Source: Flavobacterium psychrophilum
Lineage (GTDB): Bacteria; Bacteroidota; Bacteroidia; Flavobacteriales; Flavobacteriaceae
Direction: 5' to 3'
Length of the DNA stretch: 64,000 nt
NCBI GenBank assembly: GCA_945890865.1
Contig: CAMDDB010000005.1
Location: 110,620 to 174,619, forward strand
Below are positions 36,110-44,966 of this stretch, one piece after another. The stretch's first letter is position 1, and each line of letters opens with the position of its first letter. Made by a program: the position numbers and the translations under genes. The notes beneath the pieces were generated by a model. The model searched no databases, was not told the DNA's origin, and saw only the letters and a list, made by a program, of their open reading frames with translations.

Positions 36110-37001
36110 CTGTTTTTTCTCTAAATAGTTGCTCTAAATTTTTATTTTTTAGTGCAATTTGAAGCGTTTTTAAGCCGTTGTTTTGAGCAAAATCAAATAC
36201 ATCACTGCGTCTATCAGTAGCAGTAGAAAACGTGAGTTCCCAAACCAAATCATGGGTATTTGACGCACTTGTAAAATCGGGTAAACTTGTAAAATCTTTT
36301 TTGTCTACCGCTTTGTCAAATTCTACTTCAATGATTTGTTCGGTCCTGTCGGTTACTAAGTTATTGAGTTTTTTATCGGTCACAATTTTTCCTTTATCAA
36401 TAATAATGACACGATCGCAAATGGCTTCTACCTCTTGCATAATATGTGTAGAGAGAAATACAGTCTTGTCTTTTCCTATGTTCTTGATTATTGCTCTAAT
36501 TTCTACCAATTGATTGGGATCTAAACCGGTTGTAGGTTCATCTAAAATTAAGACATCCGGATGGTGTAATAAAGCAGTTGCTAGTCCTACACGTTGACGA
36601 TAGCCTTTAGAAAGGGCTCCTATTTTTTTGTGACTTTCCGATGACAATCCAGTAAGTACAATTACCTCTTCAATTCTCGATTTTGCAACTCCATATACTT
36701 CGGCGTTAAAACTCAAATATTCACGCACATACAAATCCAAATACAACGGATTGTGTTCAGGTAAATAACCTACCGATTTTTGCACGTTCTTTTGTTCTGA
36801 AACCACATCGAATTCGTTTACAACAGCTGTTCCGCTATCGGCTTTTAAATACGTAGTCAATATTTTCATCAAGGTAGATTTACCGGCACCGTTGGGTCCT
36901 AAAAAGCCTACAATTTCTCCTTTTTTTATCGAAAAACTTATATTGTCAAGGGCTTTTTGATCGCCATAATTTTTCGAAATATTTTCTACAACTAGTGACA
37001 T
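36099..37001 (-). CDS. gldA: Gliding motility ABC transporter ATP-binding subunit GldA
   Basis: This 300-residue ABC ATPase has Walker A GPNGAGKST, the Q-loop, the signature SKGYRQRVGLA (degenerate LSGGQ, as in many ABC-2 exporters) and Walker B VLILDEPTTGLDP. A roughly 80-residue C-terminal domain follows. Length and sequence fit GldA, which works with GldF and GldG in gliding motility in Flavobacterium. Those partners are not in this window. It has its own promoter. If not GldA, it would be a generic ABC-2 exporter ATPase. Confidence 0.88.
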   Translation of the reverse strand: MSLVVENISKNYGDQKALDNISFSIKKGEIVGFLGPNGAGKSTLMKILTTYLKADSGTAVVNEFDVVSEQKNVQKSVGYLPEHNPLYLDLYVREYLSFNAEVYGVAKSRIEEVIVLTGLSSESHKKIGALSKGYRQRVGLATALLHHPDVLILDEPTTGLDPNQLVEIRAIIKNIGKDKTVFLSTHIMQEVEAICDRVIIIDKGKIVTDKKLNNLVTDRTEQIIEVEFDKAVDKKDFTSLPDFTSASNTHDLVWELTFSTATDRRSDVFDFAQNNGLKTLQIALKNKNLEQLFREKTAKK

Positions 37002-37017
37002 ACGTTCTAAATTTTAG

Positions 37018-37046
37018 CAAAAATAACCTTTTTTAAAAGAACTCAA
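37018..37046 (-). promoter_or_regulatory. Promoter of gldA
   Basis: Minus-strand TTG (37046-37044), an 18-bp spacer, then TATTTTTG (37025-37018), 17 bp before the ATG. Confidence 0.65.
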
Positions 37047-37175
37047 ATTTATTTAAAAAAGTATTTAGTGTTTACTTCCTTTTGTTTTTCAAATTAAAAT
37101 TGGATAGGGCGACATTTTATTTTTTTTATCACACAAGAAAAGAATAAATTGTAATTTTACATCGAATAATAAAGT

Positions 37176-38258
37176 ATGGAAAATAAAAAAGAATTTCGAA
37201 CTTGGTTAGATGATTTTCAGCTCCAGCATCCACTTGTAATTGCAGGGCCATGTAGTGCAGAAACAGAAGAACAAGTTTTACAAATAGCTGCCGAATTAAA
37301 AAATTCTGATGTCACTATTTTTCGTGCCGGAATTTGGAAACCTAGAACTCGTCCTGGGGGTTTTGAAGGAGTAGGTGCGGTTGGATTAAAATGGTTGCAA
37401 AAAGCTAAAGAAGCAACCGGATTGTTAATGGCTATTGAAGTGGCTTCGGCAGCGCATGTAAAATTAGCTTTGGAACATGATATTGATGTCTTGTGGATTG
37501 GTGCCCGCACCACCGTAAATCCCTTTGCCGTGCAAGAAATTGCTGATGCTTTAGAAGGAACTGATAAAATTGTATTGTTAAAGAATCCAGTAAACCCAGA
37601 TTTATCTCTATGGATCGGTGGATTAGAGCGATTATACAATGCCAATATAAAAAAATTAGGAGTTATTCATCGCGGATTTTCTACCTATGAAAAAAACAAA
37701 TACCGCAACAATCCCGAATGGCAAATTGCCATTGATATGCAAAATCGTTTTCCCGATTTGCCTATGATTTGTGATCCTTCACACATAACAGGTAAGCGAA
37801 CGATGATTCAAGAAGTTGCCCAACAAGCTTTGGATTTGAATTATGACGGCTTAATGATTGAGACCCATAACGATCCCGATCAAGCATGGAGCGATGCTGA
37901 GCAACAAATTACACCCACTGTTTTGAAACAAATGTTTTTGGATTTAAAAGTTCGAAAAACAACCGACAACGCAAGTGAATATAAGCAACGGATGGACACA
38001 TTGAGATTGCAAATTGATGGATATGACGAAAAGTTATTGGAAATTATTGGAAACAGAATGCAAATAGTAGATCAAATAGGCTTACTAAAAAAAGAGAAGA
38101 ATGTGGCCATTTTGCAAAATCAGCGATGGAACGAAATTCTTCTTAAGATGACGAACGAAGGAAAAGAAATGGGTTTGAGCTCTGACTTCATTATGCAACT
38201 GTTTAAAGCCATTCACCAAGAAAGTATTTCCCATCAAGAAAAAGTAATGAACACTTAA
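37176..38258 (+). CDS. Bifunctional DAHP synthase / chorismate mutase
   Basis: This 360-residue fusion has an N-terminal short-form (type I beta) DAHP synthase at about 10-260 (AGPCSAE, FRAGIWKPRTRPGGFEG, PSHITGKR). A C-terminal AroQ-type chorismate mutase follows at about 270-355 (DTLRLQIDGYDEKLLEIIGNR). It combines the first shikimate-pathway step with the first committed step to Phe/Tyr. The mutase domain also serves as a regulatory domain in related fusions. Downstream lies the rsgA-to-aroA group, which contains EPSP synthase of the same pathway. Confidence 0.95.
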   Translation: MENKKEFRTWLDDFQLQHPLVIAGPCSAETEEQVLQIAAELKNSDVTIFRAGIWKPRTRPGGFEGVGAVGLKWLQKAKEATGLLMAIEVASAAHVKLALEHDIDVLWIGARTTVNPFAVQEIADALEGTDKIVLLKNPVNPDLSLWIGGLERLYNANIKKLGVIHRGFSTYEKNKYRNNPEWQIAIDMQNRFPDLPMICDPSHITGKRTMIQEVAQQALDLNYDGLMIETHNDPDQAWSDAEQQITPTVLKQMFLDLKVRKTTDNASEYKQRMDTLRLQIDGYDEKLLEIIGNRMQIVDQIGLLKKEKNVAILQNQRWNEILLKMTNEGKEMGLSSDFIMQLFKAIHQESISHQEKVMNT

Positions 38259-38260
38259 AA

Positions 38261-38289
38261 AAACGCCCTAATCAATTAGGGCGTTTTTA
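38261..38289 (+). terminator. Terminator after DAHP synthase/chorismate mutase
   Basis: ACGCCCTAAT (38263-38272) pairs with ATTAGGGCGT (38275-38284), with A and T tracts on both sides. The convergent small gene ends just beyond. Confidence 0.85.
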
Positions 38290-38293
38290 GGTA

Positions 38294-38743
38294 TTATTTA
38301 ATTTCTTTTCTGAAATAAAAACGGCTAATAAAAATACCGTCTCCATCTCCTTTACCTGCGTCACTTTCTACAGCACTAGTGATGTGAATTAATTCCCAAC
38401 CCTCTTTGTTGTATTTTTTTAACAACGAAGTCATCATGGCGTCATTTGAAGCAATATTTTGGAAATTAATCCCTACCAAACTATAAAAGTTGACTAAAGT
38501 ACTTTCTTTTAAATCATCAATTTTAACATCCGAACGGTCTTTGGTTGTTTTTTCTTTACCGTCTTTAGATCGAGTAGTGGTAAATTGTGTATAATCAACA
38601 TTTCCACCATTTTCAATAATTCTTGATCTTCCTAAACCACCAGGTACTACAGATTCAACAGTGGTAACAATTTTGTAATCGTAATTTTGAGAAACAGCAA
38701 AATTACAAACAAATAATGCGGCAATAATAATAATTTTTTTCAT
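38294..38743 (-). CDS. Small exported protein of unknown function, DUF4177-like C-terminus
   Basis: This 149-residue protein has a signal peptide (ends FAVSQ, about residue 19). The C-terminal part (NKEGWELIHITS...FISRFYFRKE) resembles the strand pattern of DUF4177 proteins, in which a WEL motif precedes a short beta hairpin. Nothing further is recognised. Monocistronic, with its own -7 box and convergent with the DAHP synthase gene. Confidence 0.7.
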   Translation of the reverse strand: MKKIIIIAALFVCNFAVSQNYDYKIVTTVESVVPGGLGRSRIIENGGNVDYTQFTTTRSKDGKEKTTKDRSDVKIDDLKESTLVNFYSLVGINFQNIASNDAMMTSLLKKYNKEGWELIHITSAVESDAGKGDGDGIFISRFYFRKEIK

Positions 38744-38766
38744 GTTTTATGTTTTAATTGTTCTGT

Positions 38767-38774
38767 CAAAAATA
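38767..38774 (-). promoter_or_regulatory. Bacteroidota -7 element for the small exported protein
   Basis: Minus-strand TATTTTTG, 23 bp before the ATG at 38743. Confidence 0.45.
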
Positions 38775-38817
38775 ATAATAAAATAACACAATTAATAGAA
38801 TAATATCGTTTTTTTCG

Positions 38818-38848
38818 TTGCACCATTTTCTTTTAAAAACTATATTTG
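38818..38848 (+). promoter_or_regulatory. Promoter of the rsgA-dtd-aroA group
   Basis: TTG at 38818-38820, a 20-bp spacer and TATATTTG at 38841-38848, a full consensus match. Confidence 0.75.
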
Positions 38849-38920
38849 CTTAAATTAATCTCAGTGTTTTGAAGGTTACACTTCATGGTTTTAAGTCCAA
38901 ACACGAACTTTTCAATTAGA

Positions 38921-39901
38921 ATGATAGGAATCGTCTATAAATCTACCGGTAGTTGGTACACCATTAAATCTGAAAATAATCATTTTTTGGAGTGCCGCAT
39001 CAAGGGTAAATTTAGAATGCAAGGGATTAAGAGTACCAATCCTATAGCCGTGGGCGATGTGGTCGATTATGAATTGGAAAACACTACGGATGTAACCACT
39101 GGAGTCATTGTAAATATTCATGAGCGAAAAAATTATATTGTTCGAAAATCAGTCAATTTATCGCATCAAATGCATATTATTGCCTCTAATATCGATGTAG
39201 TATTTTTATTAGTTACCATCAACAATCCACCCACCACCACTAGTTTTATCGATCGTTTTTTAGTGACTGCAGAAGCCTACGGAATTGAAGGTGTGCTCGT
39301 TTTTAATAAGATAGATACATTTGATGAAGCTACTCTAGAGGAACAATTGTTTTTGCAACATATTTATTCTGAAATTGGCTATAAATGTCTACGGGTTTCT
39401 GCCAAAGAAAGTAAAGGAATAGAAGAGTTAAAGGCTTTGATGATTGATCGGGTTTCTATGTTTTCGGGCCATTCGGGTGTAGGGAAATCAACATTAGTCA
39501 ATACATTAGAACCTGGGCTTAATTTAAAAACCAAACAAATATCAGCTTCCCACGCTCAAGGAAAGCATACCACTACATTTGCCGAAATGTTTGATTTATC
39601 TTTTGGTGCAAAAATAATTGATACGCCAGGGATTCGAGGTTTTGGTATAGTTGATATGGAAAAACAAGAAATTGGGGATTATTTTCCAGAATTTTTTGCA
39701 TTAAAGGAGCAGTGTAAGTTCAATAACTGTTTGCACAAAGACGAGCCCCATTGTGCTATAAAGAATGCTTTGGAAAATGATGAAATTGCATGGTCGCGCT
39801 ATAAAAGTTATACCCAAATATTAGAAGGTGATGAGGAGCAATACCGAGCGGATATCTATGATGCCGAACGCAGAGCGAGTGATGAAACCAGAAAATCATA
39901 A
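38921..39901 (+). CDS. rsgA: Ribosome small subunit-dependent GTPase RsgA
   Basis: This 326-residue 30S assembly GTPase is circularly permuted: G4 (NKID) precedes G1 (GHSGVGKST) and G3 (DTPGIRGF). An N-terminal OB-fold comes first, and a C-terminal zinc motif (CKFNNCLHKDEPHC) is intact. It checks 30S maturation. The start at 38921 (MIGIVYKSTGSWY) fits the family. A 12-residue longer start at 38885 is possible but not conserved in my memory of the family. It heads a tightly packed group of five genes. Confidence 0.95.
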   Translation: MIGIVYKSTGSWYTIKSENNHFLECRIKGKFRMQGIKSTNPIAVGDVVDYELENTTDVTTGVIVNIHERKNYIVRKSVNLSHQMHIIASNIDVVFLLVTINNPPTTTSFIDRFLVTAEAYGIEGVLVFNKIDTFDEATLEEQLFLQHIYSEIGYKCLRVSAKESKGIEELKALMIDRVSMFSGHSGVGKSTLVNTLEPGLNLKTKQISASHAQGKHTTTFAEMFDLSFGAKIIDTPGIRGFGIVDMEKQEIGDYFPEFFALKEQCKFNNCLHKDEPHCAIKNALENDEIAWSRYKSYTQILEGDEEQYRADIYDAERRASDETRKS

Positions 39902-39925
39902 ACCCAATTACGATAAATAAAAGCA

Positions 39926-40378
39926 ATGAAAGCAGTCATCCAACGCGTTTCACAGGCCTCAGTAACGATTCAAGAACAAGTTGTTGCACAAATCCAAACT
40001 GGCTTGTTGGTGTTAATTGGAATCGAAGAGGCGGATGTTCAAGAAGACCTACAATGGCTTTCATCTAAGATTGCCAATTTGCGAATTTTTAGTGATGCAA
40101 ACGGAGTAATGAACGTGTCGGTCAAAGAAAGAGATGGTGATGTTATTGTTGTGAGCCAATTTACGCTACAGGCCTCAACGAAAAAAGGAAACCGACCAAG
40201 TTATATAAAAGCGGCACGACCTGAAATTGCCCTTCCGATTTATGAATCTTTTGTTCAACAAATGGAAAGTGAATTGGGAAAAAAAGTACAAACCGGACAG
40301 TTTGGTGCCGATATGAAAGTAGCCTTAGTTAATGACGGCCCAGTAACCCTAATAATTGATACAAAAAATAAAGAATAA
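39926..40378 (+). CDS. dtd: D-aminoacyl-tRNA deacylase
   Basis: This 150-residue enzyme hydrolyses D-aminoacyl-tRNA (and Gly-tRNA-Ala), using the SQFTL and NDGPVT (Gly-cisPro) motifs, both present. It is 24 bp after rsgA, and its stop overlaps the next ATG by one base. Confidence 0.96.
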   Translation: MKAVIQRVSQASVTIQEQVVAQIQTGLLVLIGIEEADVQEDLQWLSSKIANLRIFSDANGVMNVSVKERDGDVIVVSQFTLQASTKKGNRPSYIKAARPEIALPIYESFVQQMESELGKKVQTGQFGADMKVALVNDGPVTLIIDTKNKE

Positions 40379-40569
40379 TGAAACAAAAAATCATTCGATT
40401 CATAATTATTTCAGGAATCAATACGTTGCTCTATAGTGTGATTATTTATTTCATGGATATTAAATTAGAGCCTCTTCGTTTTTTGTTTCAGGCCCTATTT
40501 TTTGGCTTTTTCATGGGATTTTTACAAGTATTTGGCCTGCCATATATGAATCGAAATAAAAAACAATAA
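40378..40569 (+). CDS. Small two-helix membrane protein
   Basis: This 63-residue protein has two hydrophobic segments (about residues 6-26 and 33-54) and basic ends. It starts on the dtd stop codon (TAATG overlap) and is 2 bp before the next gene, so its translation is coupled and it is very probably real. No known family. Confidence 0.75.
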   Translation: MKQKIIRFIIISGINTLLYSVIIYFMDIKLEPLRFLFQALFFGFFMGFLQVFGLPYMNRNKKQ

Positions 40570-40571
40570 TT

Positions 40572-40898
40572 ATGGATATGAAAAACGCACAACTTGTCGT
40601 AGATCGTTGGATAAAAGAACATGGAGTTCGTTATTTTAATGAATTGACAAATATGGCACAACTTACGGAAGAAGTAGGTGAAGTAGCCCGAATTATCGCA
40701 AGAAGATATGGCGAGCAATCTGAAAAAGAATCGGATAAAAATAAAGATTTGGGCGAAGAATTAGCCGATGTGATTTTTGTGGTACTTTGTTTGGCCAATC
40801 AAACAGGAGTAGATTTACAAGCTGCCTTTGATAAAAAAATGGATCTAAAAACAAAACGCGATCACGACCGTCATCACAATAATGAAAAACTTAAGTAA
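40572..40898 (+). CDS. MazG-like nucleotide pyrophosphohydrolase
   Basis: This 108-residue all-alpha NTP pyrophosphohydrolase has the metal-binding EEVGEVAR and EELADVIF motifs (E-x-x-E and E-x-x-D). It probably removes a noncanonical or damaged dNTP. The substrate is unknown. It is tightly packed between the small membrane protein and aroA. Confidence 0.92.
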   Translation: MDMKNAQLVVDRWIKEHGVRYFNELTNMAQLTEEVGEVARIIARRYGEQSEKESDKNKDLGEELADVIFVVLCLANQTGVDLQAAFDKKMDLKTKRDHDRHHNNEKLK

Positions 40899-40900
40899 TT

Positions 40901-42151
40901 GTGAATTTAAAACTAAGTTATAATCTTCCAACTATAAAGACCAATCTTCAAATTTCTGGATCCAAATCAGAAACTAATAGATTATTAGTTTTGCAGGCTT
41001 TATATCCAAATTTAGTTTTAGAAAACACATCTAGTTCCGATGATTCTGAAGTGATGTTGAATGCATTGCAAAACTTCCAACTTCCAACTTCCAACTTCCA
41101 ACTCGTAGATGTGCACCATGCCGGAACAGCAATGCGTTTTCTTACCGCCTATTTTGCCATCCAAGAAGGACGAGAAGTAATTGTTACAGGTTCGCCTCGC
41201 ATGAAAGAACGCCCGATTATTATTTTAGTTGACGCACTAAACCAATTGGGTGCCGAAATTACTTATGAAGAAAAAGAAGGATTCCCTCCGCTTCGCATCA
41301 GAGGAAATAAAATAGTAAAAAATAGGGTAGCCTTACCAGCAAATGTGAGCAGTCAATACATATCGGCTTTATTGTTGATAGCGCCAAAATTGGAAAATGG
41401 ACTGGAACTGGTTTTAGAAGGGGAGATAACATCACTTCCTTATATTAAAATGACATTAGCTTTGCTGAATCAAATAGGAGTGACAACTTTATTTGAAAAC
41501 AACACAATCAAAGTCACCCATCATCCATCACCCAACACCCAACAACTAATAATAGTCGAATCCGATTGGAGTTCGGCTTCTTATTGGTATTCCATAGTAG
41601 CCTTGTCGGAAATTGGTTTTCAAGTAACGCTTTCCAACTTTAAGAAAAATAGTTTGCAAGGCGATAGTGTTTTGGTAGAAATTTATAAAAACCTTGGGGT
41701 TCAAACCGTCTTTAACGACAAAGAAATAAGCTTGTGTAAAGTTGAAACTTTGATTCCAGAAACTTTAAACCTGAACCTAAATAATTGTCCCGACCTCGCA
41801 CAAACGATTGCCGTTACCTGTTTTGGATTGGGAATTAGCTGTCAATTAGCCGGATTGCACACCTTAAAAATAAAAGAAACCGATCGATTAGAAGCGTTGC
41901 AAACCGAATTGACAAAACTAGGAGCATACATACAAGTAACATCCGAAGCTTTGCGGTTACAACCGGCTGCTAGTATCAAATCCAATATTGTAATTTCAAC
42001 GTATCAAGATCATAGAATGGCCATGGCTTTTGCACCTTTAGTGTTAAAAACAACTCTAATTATTGAAGAAGCAGAAGTGGTTTCAAAATCATATCCCACT
42101 TTTTGGAATGATTTGAAAAAAGTTGGTTTTGAAATTACAAAAGTGAATTGA
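40901..42151 (+). CDS. aroA: 3-phosphoshikimate 1-carboxyvinyltransferase (EPSP synthase)
   Basis: This 416-residue enzyme joins phosphoenolpyruvate to shikimate-3-phosphate. It has GSKSETNR, HAGTAMRFLTAYFA (the PEP-site region), SSQYISALL and YQDHRMAMAF. The start is GTG at 40901, two bases after the previous stop. Two short stretches, NFQLPTSNFQLVD near residue 60 and HHPSPNTQQL near residue 207, are encoded by heptamer arrays and look like insertions in variable loops. It is the last gene of the rsgA group. Confidence 0.95.
   Translation: MNLKLSYNLPTIKTNLQISGSKSETNRLLVLQALYPNLVLENTSSSDDSEVMLNALQNFQLPTSNFQLVDVHHAGTAMRFLTAYFAIQEGREVIVTGSPRMKERPIIILVDALNQLGAEITYEEKEGFPPLRIRGNKIVKNRVALPANVSSQYISALLLIAPKLENGLELVLEGEITSLPYIKMTLALLNQIGVTTLFENNTIKVTHHPSPNTQQLIIVESDWSSASYWYSIVALSEIGFQVTLSNFKKNSLQGDSVLVEIYKNLGVQTVFNDKEISLCKVETLIPETLNLNLNNCPDLAQTIAVTCFGLGISCQLAGLHTLKIKETDRLEALQTELTKLGAYIQVTSEALRLQPAASIKSNIVISTYQDHRMAMAFAPLVLKTTLIIEEAEVVSKSYPTFWNDLKKVGFEITKVN
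41074..41101 (+). repeat. Perfect heptamer tetrad (CTTCCAA)4 inside aroA
   Basis: Four exact copies of CTTCCAA begin at 41074, 41081, 41088 and 41095. Because 7 is not a multiple of 3, each copy is read in a different frame. A change of one copy would disrupt the gene. Confidence 0.95.
41516..41543 (+). repeat. Heptamer tetrad, ACCCANC family, inside aroA
   Basis: Four 7-bp units begin at 41516, 41523, 41530 and 41537 (ACCCATC, ATCCATC, then ACCCAAC twice). They resemble the array at 10733. Confidence 0.85.
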
Positions 42152-42172
42152 TTTAGGGTATATAATCAAAAA

Positions 42173-43429
42173 CTAGTTTTTAATAAACTTGATATTTTCT
42201 ATAGTATTTCCTGAAAATATTTTCATCAGGTATGTGCCAGATTGAAAGCTAGAAACATCGAAATCATTCCCTGATTTTTTCATAATAACCAAGCGCCCTA
42301 AGGTATCAAAAACTTCAATCGTATCAATACTCTTTTCTGATTTGATCGTTAAAATGGAAGAAACCGGGTTGGGGTAAATTTCAAAATTTCTTTTCAAATG
42401 GAAACCATTGTTGCTCAAATTTGGGTCTAATCGAGAAGCGGTTGCTCCCGTACAATCATTACTATTTGCTATAAAATTTACAAAATTGCCATTTTCAAAA
42501 ACAAGTGGGGTACTTGCAGCAACCCCAGTTACAGTGGAAATTCCGTAGAGATTGGTATTGTCACTACAGTAAAACGTATTGGTTGAAGGATCAATTGTTG
42601 CCCCTGCAGTTACGGAATAATATAAGTTAGGCAATATGGTTTGTGACACTCGAGTCACTATTCCAGTTGCCGGATCAATTCTTCCCAAACGCGAATGTTG
42701 AATAAAAACGCCCGAAGGTGCATTTGGCATTTGGATGTTTGTCATTTCTCTAACAATTCCATAGATGCTATTATCCGCACAATTGTAGGTAAAATTTGAA
42801 AAATCATAATCATTTGCGCTGTATACAATATCGGGTTGGCTGTAGATTGTACCATTATATAAATCGATGCCTAAAAATTTTGTTCCGGTCTTAAAATAAT
42901 ACACCATGAGTTCGGGGTCTATTATCGTTCCTGCTAATTGATATCCACTAGCGATTGAATCAGGAGACAGCGTCGTCACTTGTCCAGTGGTAGTATTCAA
43001 TTTTCCAAAAAAGACACCCAAAGAAACGTTGTTTGCCCCAAAGGGTCGCACCAATCCATATAATGTATTGTTTGAATGACTAAAACTCACATTGTCAAAA
43101 TAAGTTGTTCCAGAAAAGGATGTGGTGTATGGAATTGTTGTGATGACACCGGTATTGAAATTAAAGGTAGTAAAGGTAGAATTCCCAGTCATTAAATACA
43201 TTTTGGAATGGATAGGATCAAAATCGCCCCCAGATACGTTAAAGCTTTCGGTTGAAAACAAGGTGCTAACATCAGTTACTAAACCAGTATTGGTATTTAT
43301 CGATCCCGCTTTATTTTGGCTTGGTCCAGATGGAGATGCATTAGTTTTAGTTACAATGGTAAACAAATTATTTACAGGTTGTGCAACAATAAAATTTATG
43401 AGGAAAACAAAGAGTAGATTTAATTTCAT
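42173..43429 (-). CDS. Secreted protein with type IX sorting domain
   Basis: This 418-residue protein has a signal peptide (ends IVAQ, about residue 16). About 310 residues of repeated strand-rich units follow (NTGLVTDV, NTTTGQVTTL, DPATGIVTRV), suggesting a propeller. The type A sorting domain is at the C-terminus (IYPNP, GRLVIMKK, GTYLMKI). It is probably a surface-exposed or released type IX cargo. No enzymatic motif. Convergent with aroA across 21 bp. Confidence 0.85.
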   Translation of the reverse strand: MKLNLLFVFLINFIVAQPVNNLFTIVTKTNASPSGPSQNKAGSINTNTGLVTDVSTLFSTESFNVSGGDFDPIHSKMYLMTGNSTFTTFNFNTGVITTIPYTTSFSGTTYFDNVSFSHSNNTLYGLVRPFGANNVSLGVFFGKLNTTTGQVTTLSPDSIASGYQLAGTIIDPELMVYYFKTGTKFLGIDLYNGTIYSQPDIVYSANDYDFSNFTYNCADNSIYGIVREMTNIQMPNAPSGVFIQHSRLGRIDPATGIVTRVSQTILPNLYYSVTAGATIDPSTNTFYCSDNTNLYGISTVTGVAASTPLVFENGNFVNFIANSNDCTGATASRLDPNLSNNGFHLKRNFEIYPNPVSSILTIKSEKSIDTIEVFDTLGRLVIMKKSGNDFDVSSFQSGTYLMKIFSGNTIENIKFIKN

Positions 43430-43569
43430 AGTATTTTTCGAATGTAATTACTTGTTTGTCAAATAAGTAATATAATGTAAAACTAATAAAAACCAAACAA
43501 ATCACAATTACTATTTGTAAAATAAACAATTCTAATTTGAATAAAATTTGTTTTCATAAAAAGAAAAAG

Positions 43570-43643
43570 TCGGGATGACTGGATTCGAACCAGCGACCCC
43601 TAGCACCCCATGCTAGTACGCTACCAGGCTGCGCTACATCCCG
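43570..43643 (-). tRNA. tRNA-Pro (anticodon GGG)
   Basis: A 74-nt cloverleaf on the minus strand. Acceptor CGGGATG/CATCCCG, D-arm with GCCTGGTAGC, anticodon stem CTAGC/GCTAG around ATGGGGT, and T-arm with GGTTCGAATCC. Loop positions 34-36 are GGG, so proline. CCA is not encoded. A T-rich run follows the 3' end. Confidence 0.95.
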
Positions 43644-43650
43644 AAGGGAG

Positions 43651-43658
43651 CAAATTTA
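43651..43658 (-). promoter_or_regulatory. -7 element for tRNA-Pro
   Basis: Minus-strand TAAATTTG, placing the transcription start about at the mature 5' end. Confidence 0.45.
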
Positions 43659-43700
43659 TGGATTTCAATTGTAATTAAAAAAAAATAAACAACAAATTAC

Positions 43701-43732
43701 TTGACAACGCCTATTTCATAATTGTATATTTG
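43701..43732 (+). promoter_or_regulatory. Promoter of queA
   Basis: TTG at 43701-43703 (TTGACA), a 21-bp spacer and TATATTTG at 43725-43732, 64 bp before the ATG. Confidence 0.7.
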
Positions 43733-43795
43733 CAGCCAATTCGTTTTTGAAGTGTCAAATTTCAGACGATTATTGCTAAATAATAAATTCTATTT

Positions 43796-44845
43796 ATGAA
43801 ATTATCTCATTTTCAATTCCACCTTCCTGAAGAGTTATTAGCCGAATTTCCTACTGAAAACCGTGACGAATCCCGTTTAATGGTTGTTGATAGAAAAACA
43901 GGAACCATCGAACACAAATTATTTAAAGATATTATCGATTATTTTGATGATGGCGATGTAATGGTTTTAAACAATACCAAAGTATTTCCAGCTCGTTTGT
44001 ATGGCAATAAAGAAAAAACAGGTGCGCGCATTGAAGTTTTTTTATTGAGAGAATTGAATGCAGAACAACGTTTATGGGACGTGTTAGTAGATCCAGCTCG
44101 TAAAATTCGTATCGGGAATAAATTGTATTTTGGTGATGACGATTCATTAGTAGCTGAGGTTATCGACAATACCACTTCTCGTGGAAGAACCCTACGTTTT
44201 TTATATGATGGCTCCTATGAAGAGTTTAGAGAAAAATTAGTTGAATTGGGAGAAACTCCTATTCCAAAATATATTAATCGCGAAGTAACTCCAGAGGATG
44301 CTGAGCGTTATCAAACCATCTACGCAAAAGAAGAAGGAGCAGTAGCTGCACCAACTGCAGGTTTGCACTTTTCTAAACACTTATTAAAACGTTTAGAAAT
44401 TAAAGGAATTGACTTTGCAGAAGTAACTCTACATGTTGGATTAGGAACTTTTAATCCGGTTGAGGTAGAAGATTTATCAAAACATAAAATGGATTCGGAA
44501 GAAATGAAAATTTCTCAAGAAGCTTGCGACATCATCAACAATGCAAAAATTAAAAAGAAACGTGTTTGCTGTATAGGAACTACAGCCATGAGGGCTATGG
44601 AAAGTTCAGTTTCTTCAAAAAGAACCTTGAATCCTTATTCAGGATGGACCAATAAATTTATATATCCACCCTTTGATTTTAGCTTAGCAGATGCAATGGT
44701 GACCAATTTTCATACGCCAAAATCTACCTTATTAATGATGATTTCAGCATTTTGTGGGCACGATTTAATGATGAAAGCTTACAAAGAAGCCATTCAAGAA
44801 AAATACAGATTTTATTCCTATGGAGATGCCATGTTGATCATTTAG
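43796..44845 (+). CDS. queA: S-adenosylmethionine:tRNA ribosyltransferase-isomerase
   Basis: This 349-residue enzyme moves the ribosyl part of SAM onto 7-aminomethyl-deazaguanine in tRNA to make epoxyqueuosine. Motifs include [32 protein letters not shown] and [12 protein letters not shown]. queE, an earlier step of deazaguanine synthesis, is at 59 kb. It stands alone with its own promoter and terminator. Confidence 0.97.
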   Translation: MKLSHFQFHLPEELLAEFPTENRDESRLMVVDRKTGTIEHKLFKDIIDYFDDGDVMVLNNTKVFPARLYGNKEKTGARIEVFLLRELNAEQRLWDVLVDPARKIRIGNKLYFGDDDSLVAEVIDNTTSRGRTLRFLYDGSYEEFREKLVELGETPIPKYINREVTPEDAERYQTIYAKEEGAVAAPTAGLHFSKHLLKRLEIKGIDFAEVTLHVGLGTFNPVEVEDLSKHKMDSEEMKISQEACDIINNAKIKKKRVCCIGTTAMRAMESSVSSKRTLNPYSGWTNKFIYPPFDFSLADAMVTNFHTPKSTLLMMISAFCGHDLMMKAYKEAIQEKYRFYSYGDAMLII

Positions 44846-44866
44846 TCAACACCACTTTCAAATATT

Positions 44867-44897
44867 AAAAATCTCATCAGAACTGGTGAGATTTTTT
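44867..44897 (+). terminator. Terminator after queA
   Basis: AATCTCATCAG pairs with CTGGTGAGATT (one G-T pair) around AA, followed by a T-run. Confidence 0.85.
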
Positions 44898-44913
44898 ATT
44901 TATCCTAAGTTTT

Positions 44914-44943
44914 TTGACACTTTCTAACTTTTCCCTACTTTTA
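44914..44943 (+). promoter_or_regulatory. Near-consensus promoter of kynU
   Basis: TTG at 44914-44916 (TTGACA), a 19-bp spacer, TACTTTTA at 44936-44943, one base from TAnnTTTG. Confidence 0.5.
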
Positions 44944-44966
44944 CCTTCAAATAATCCAATAGATTC

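Noticed and set aside
41074..41101. CRISPR-like array
   Set aside because: Units are 7 bp, contiguous, without spacers. No cas genes or 20-40 bp repeats occur anywhere in the window.
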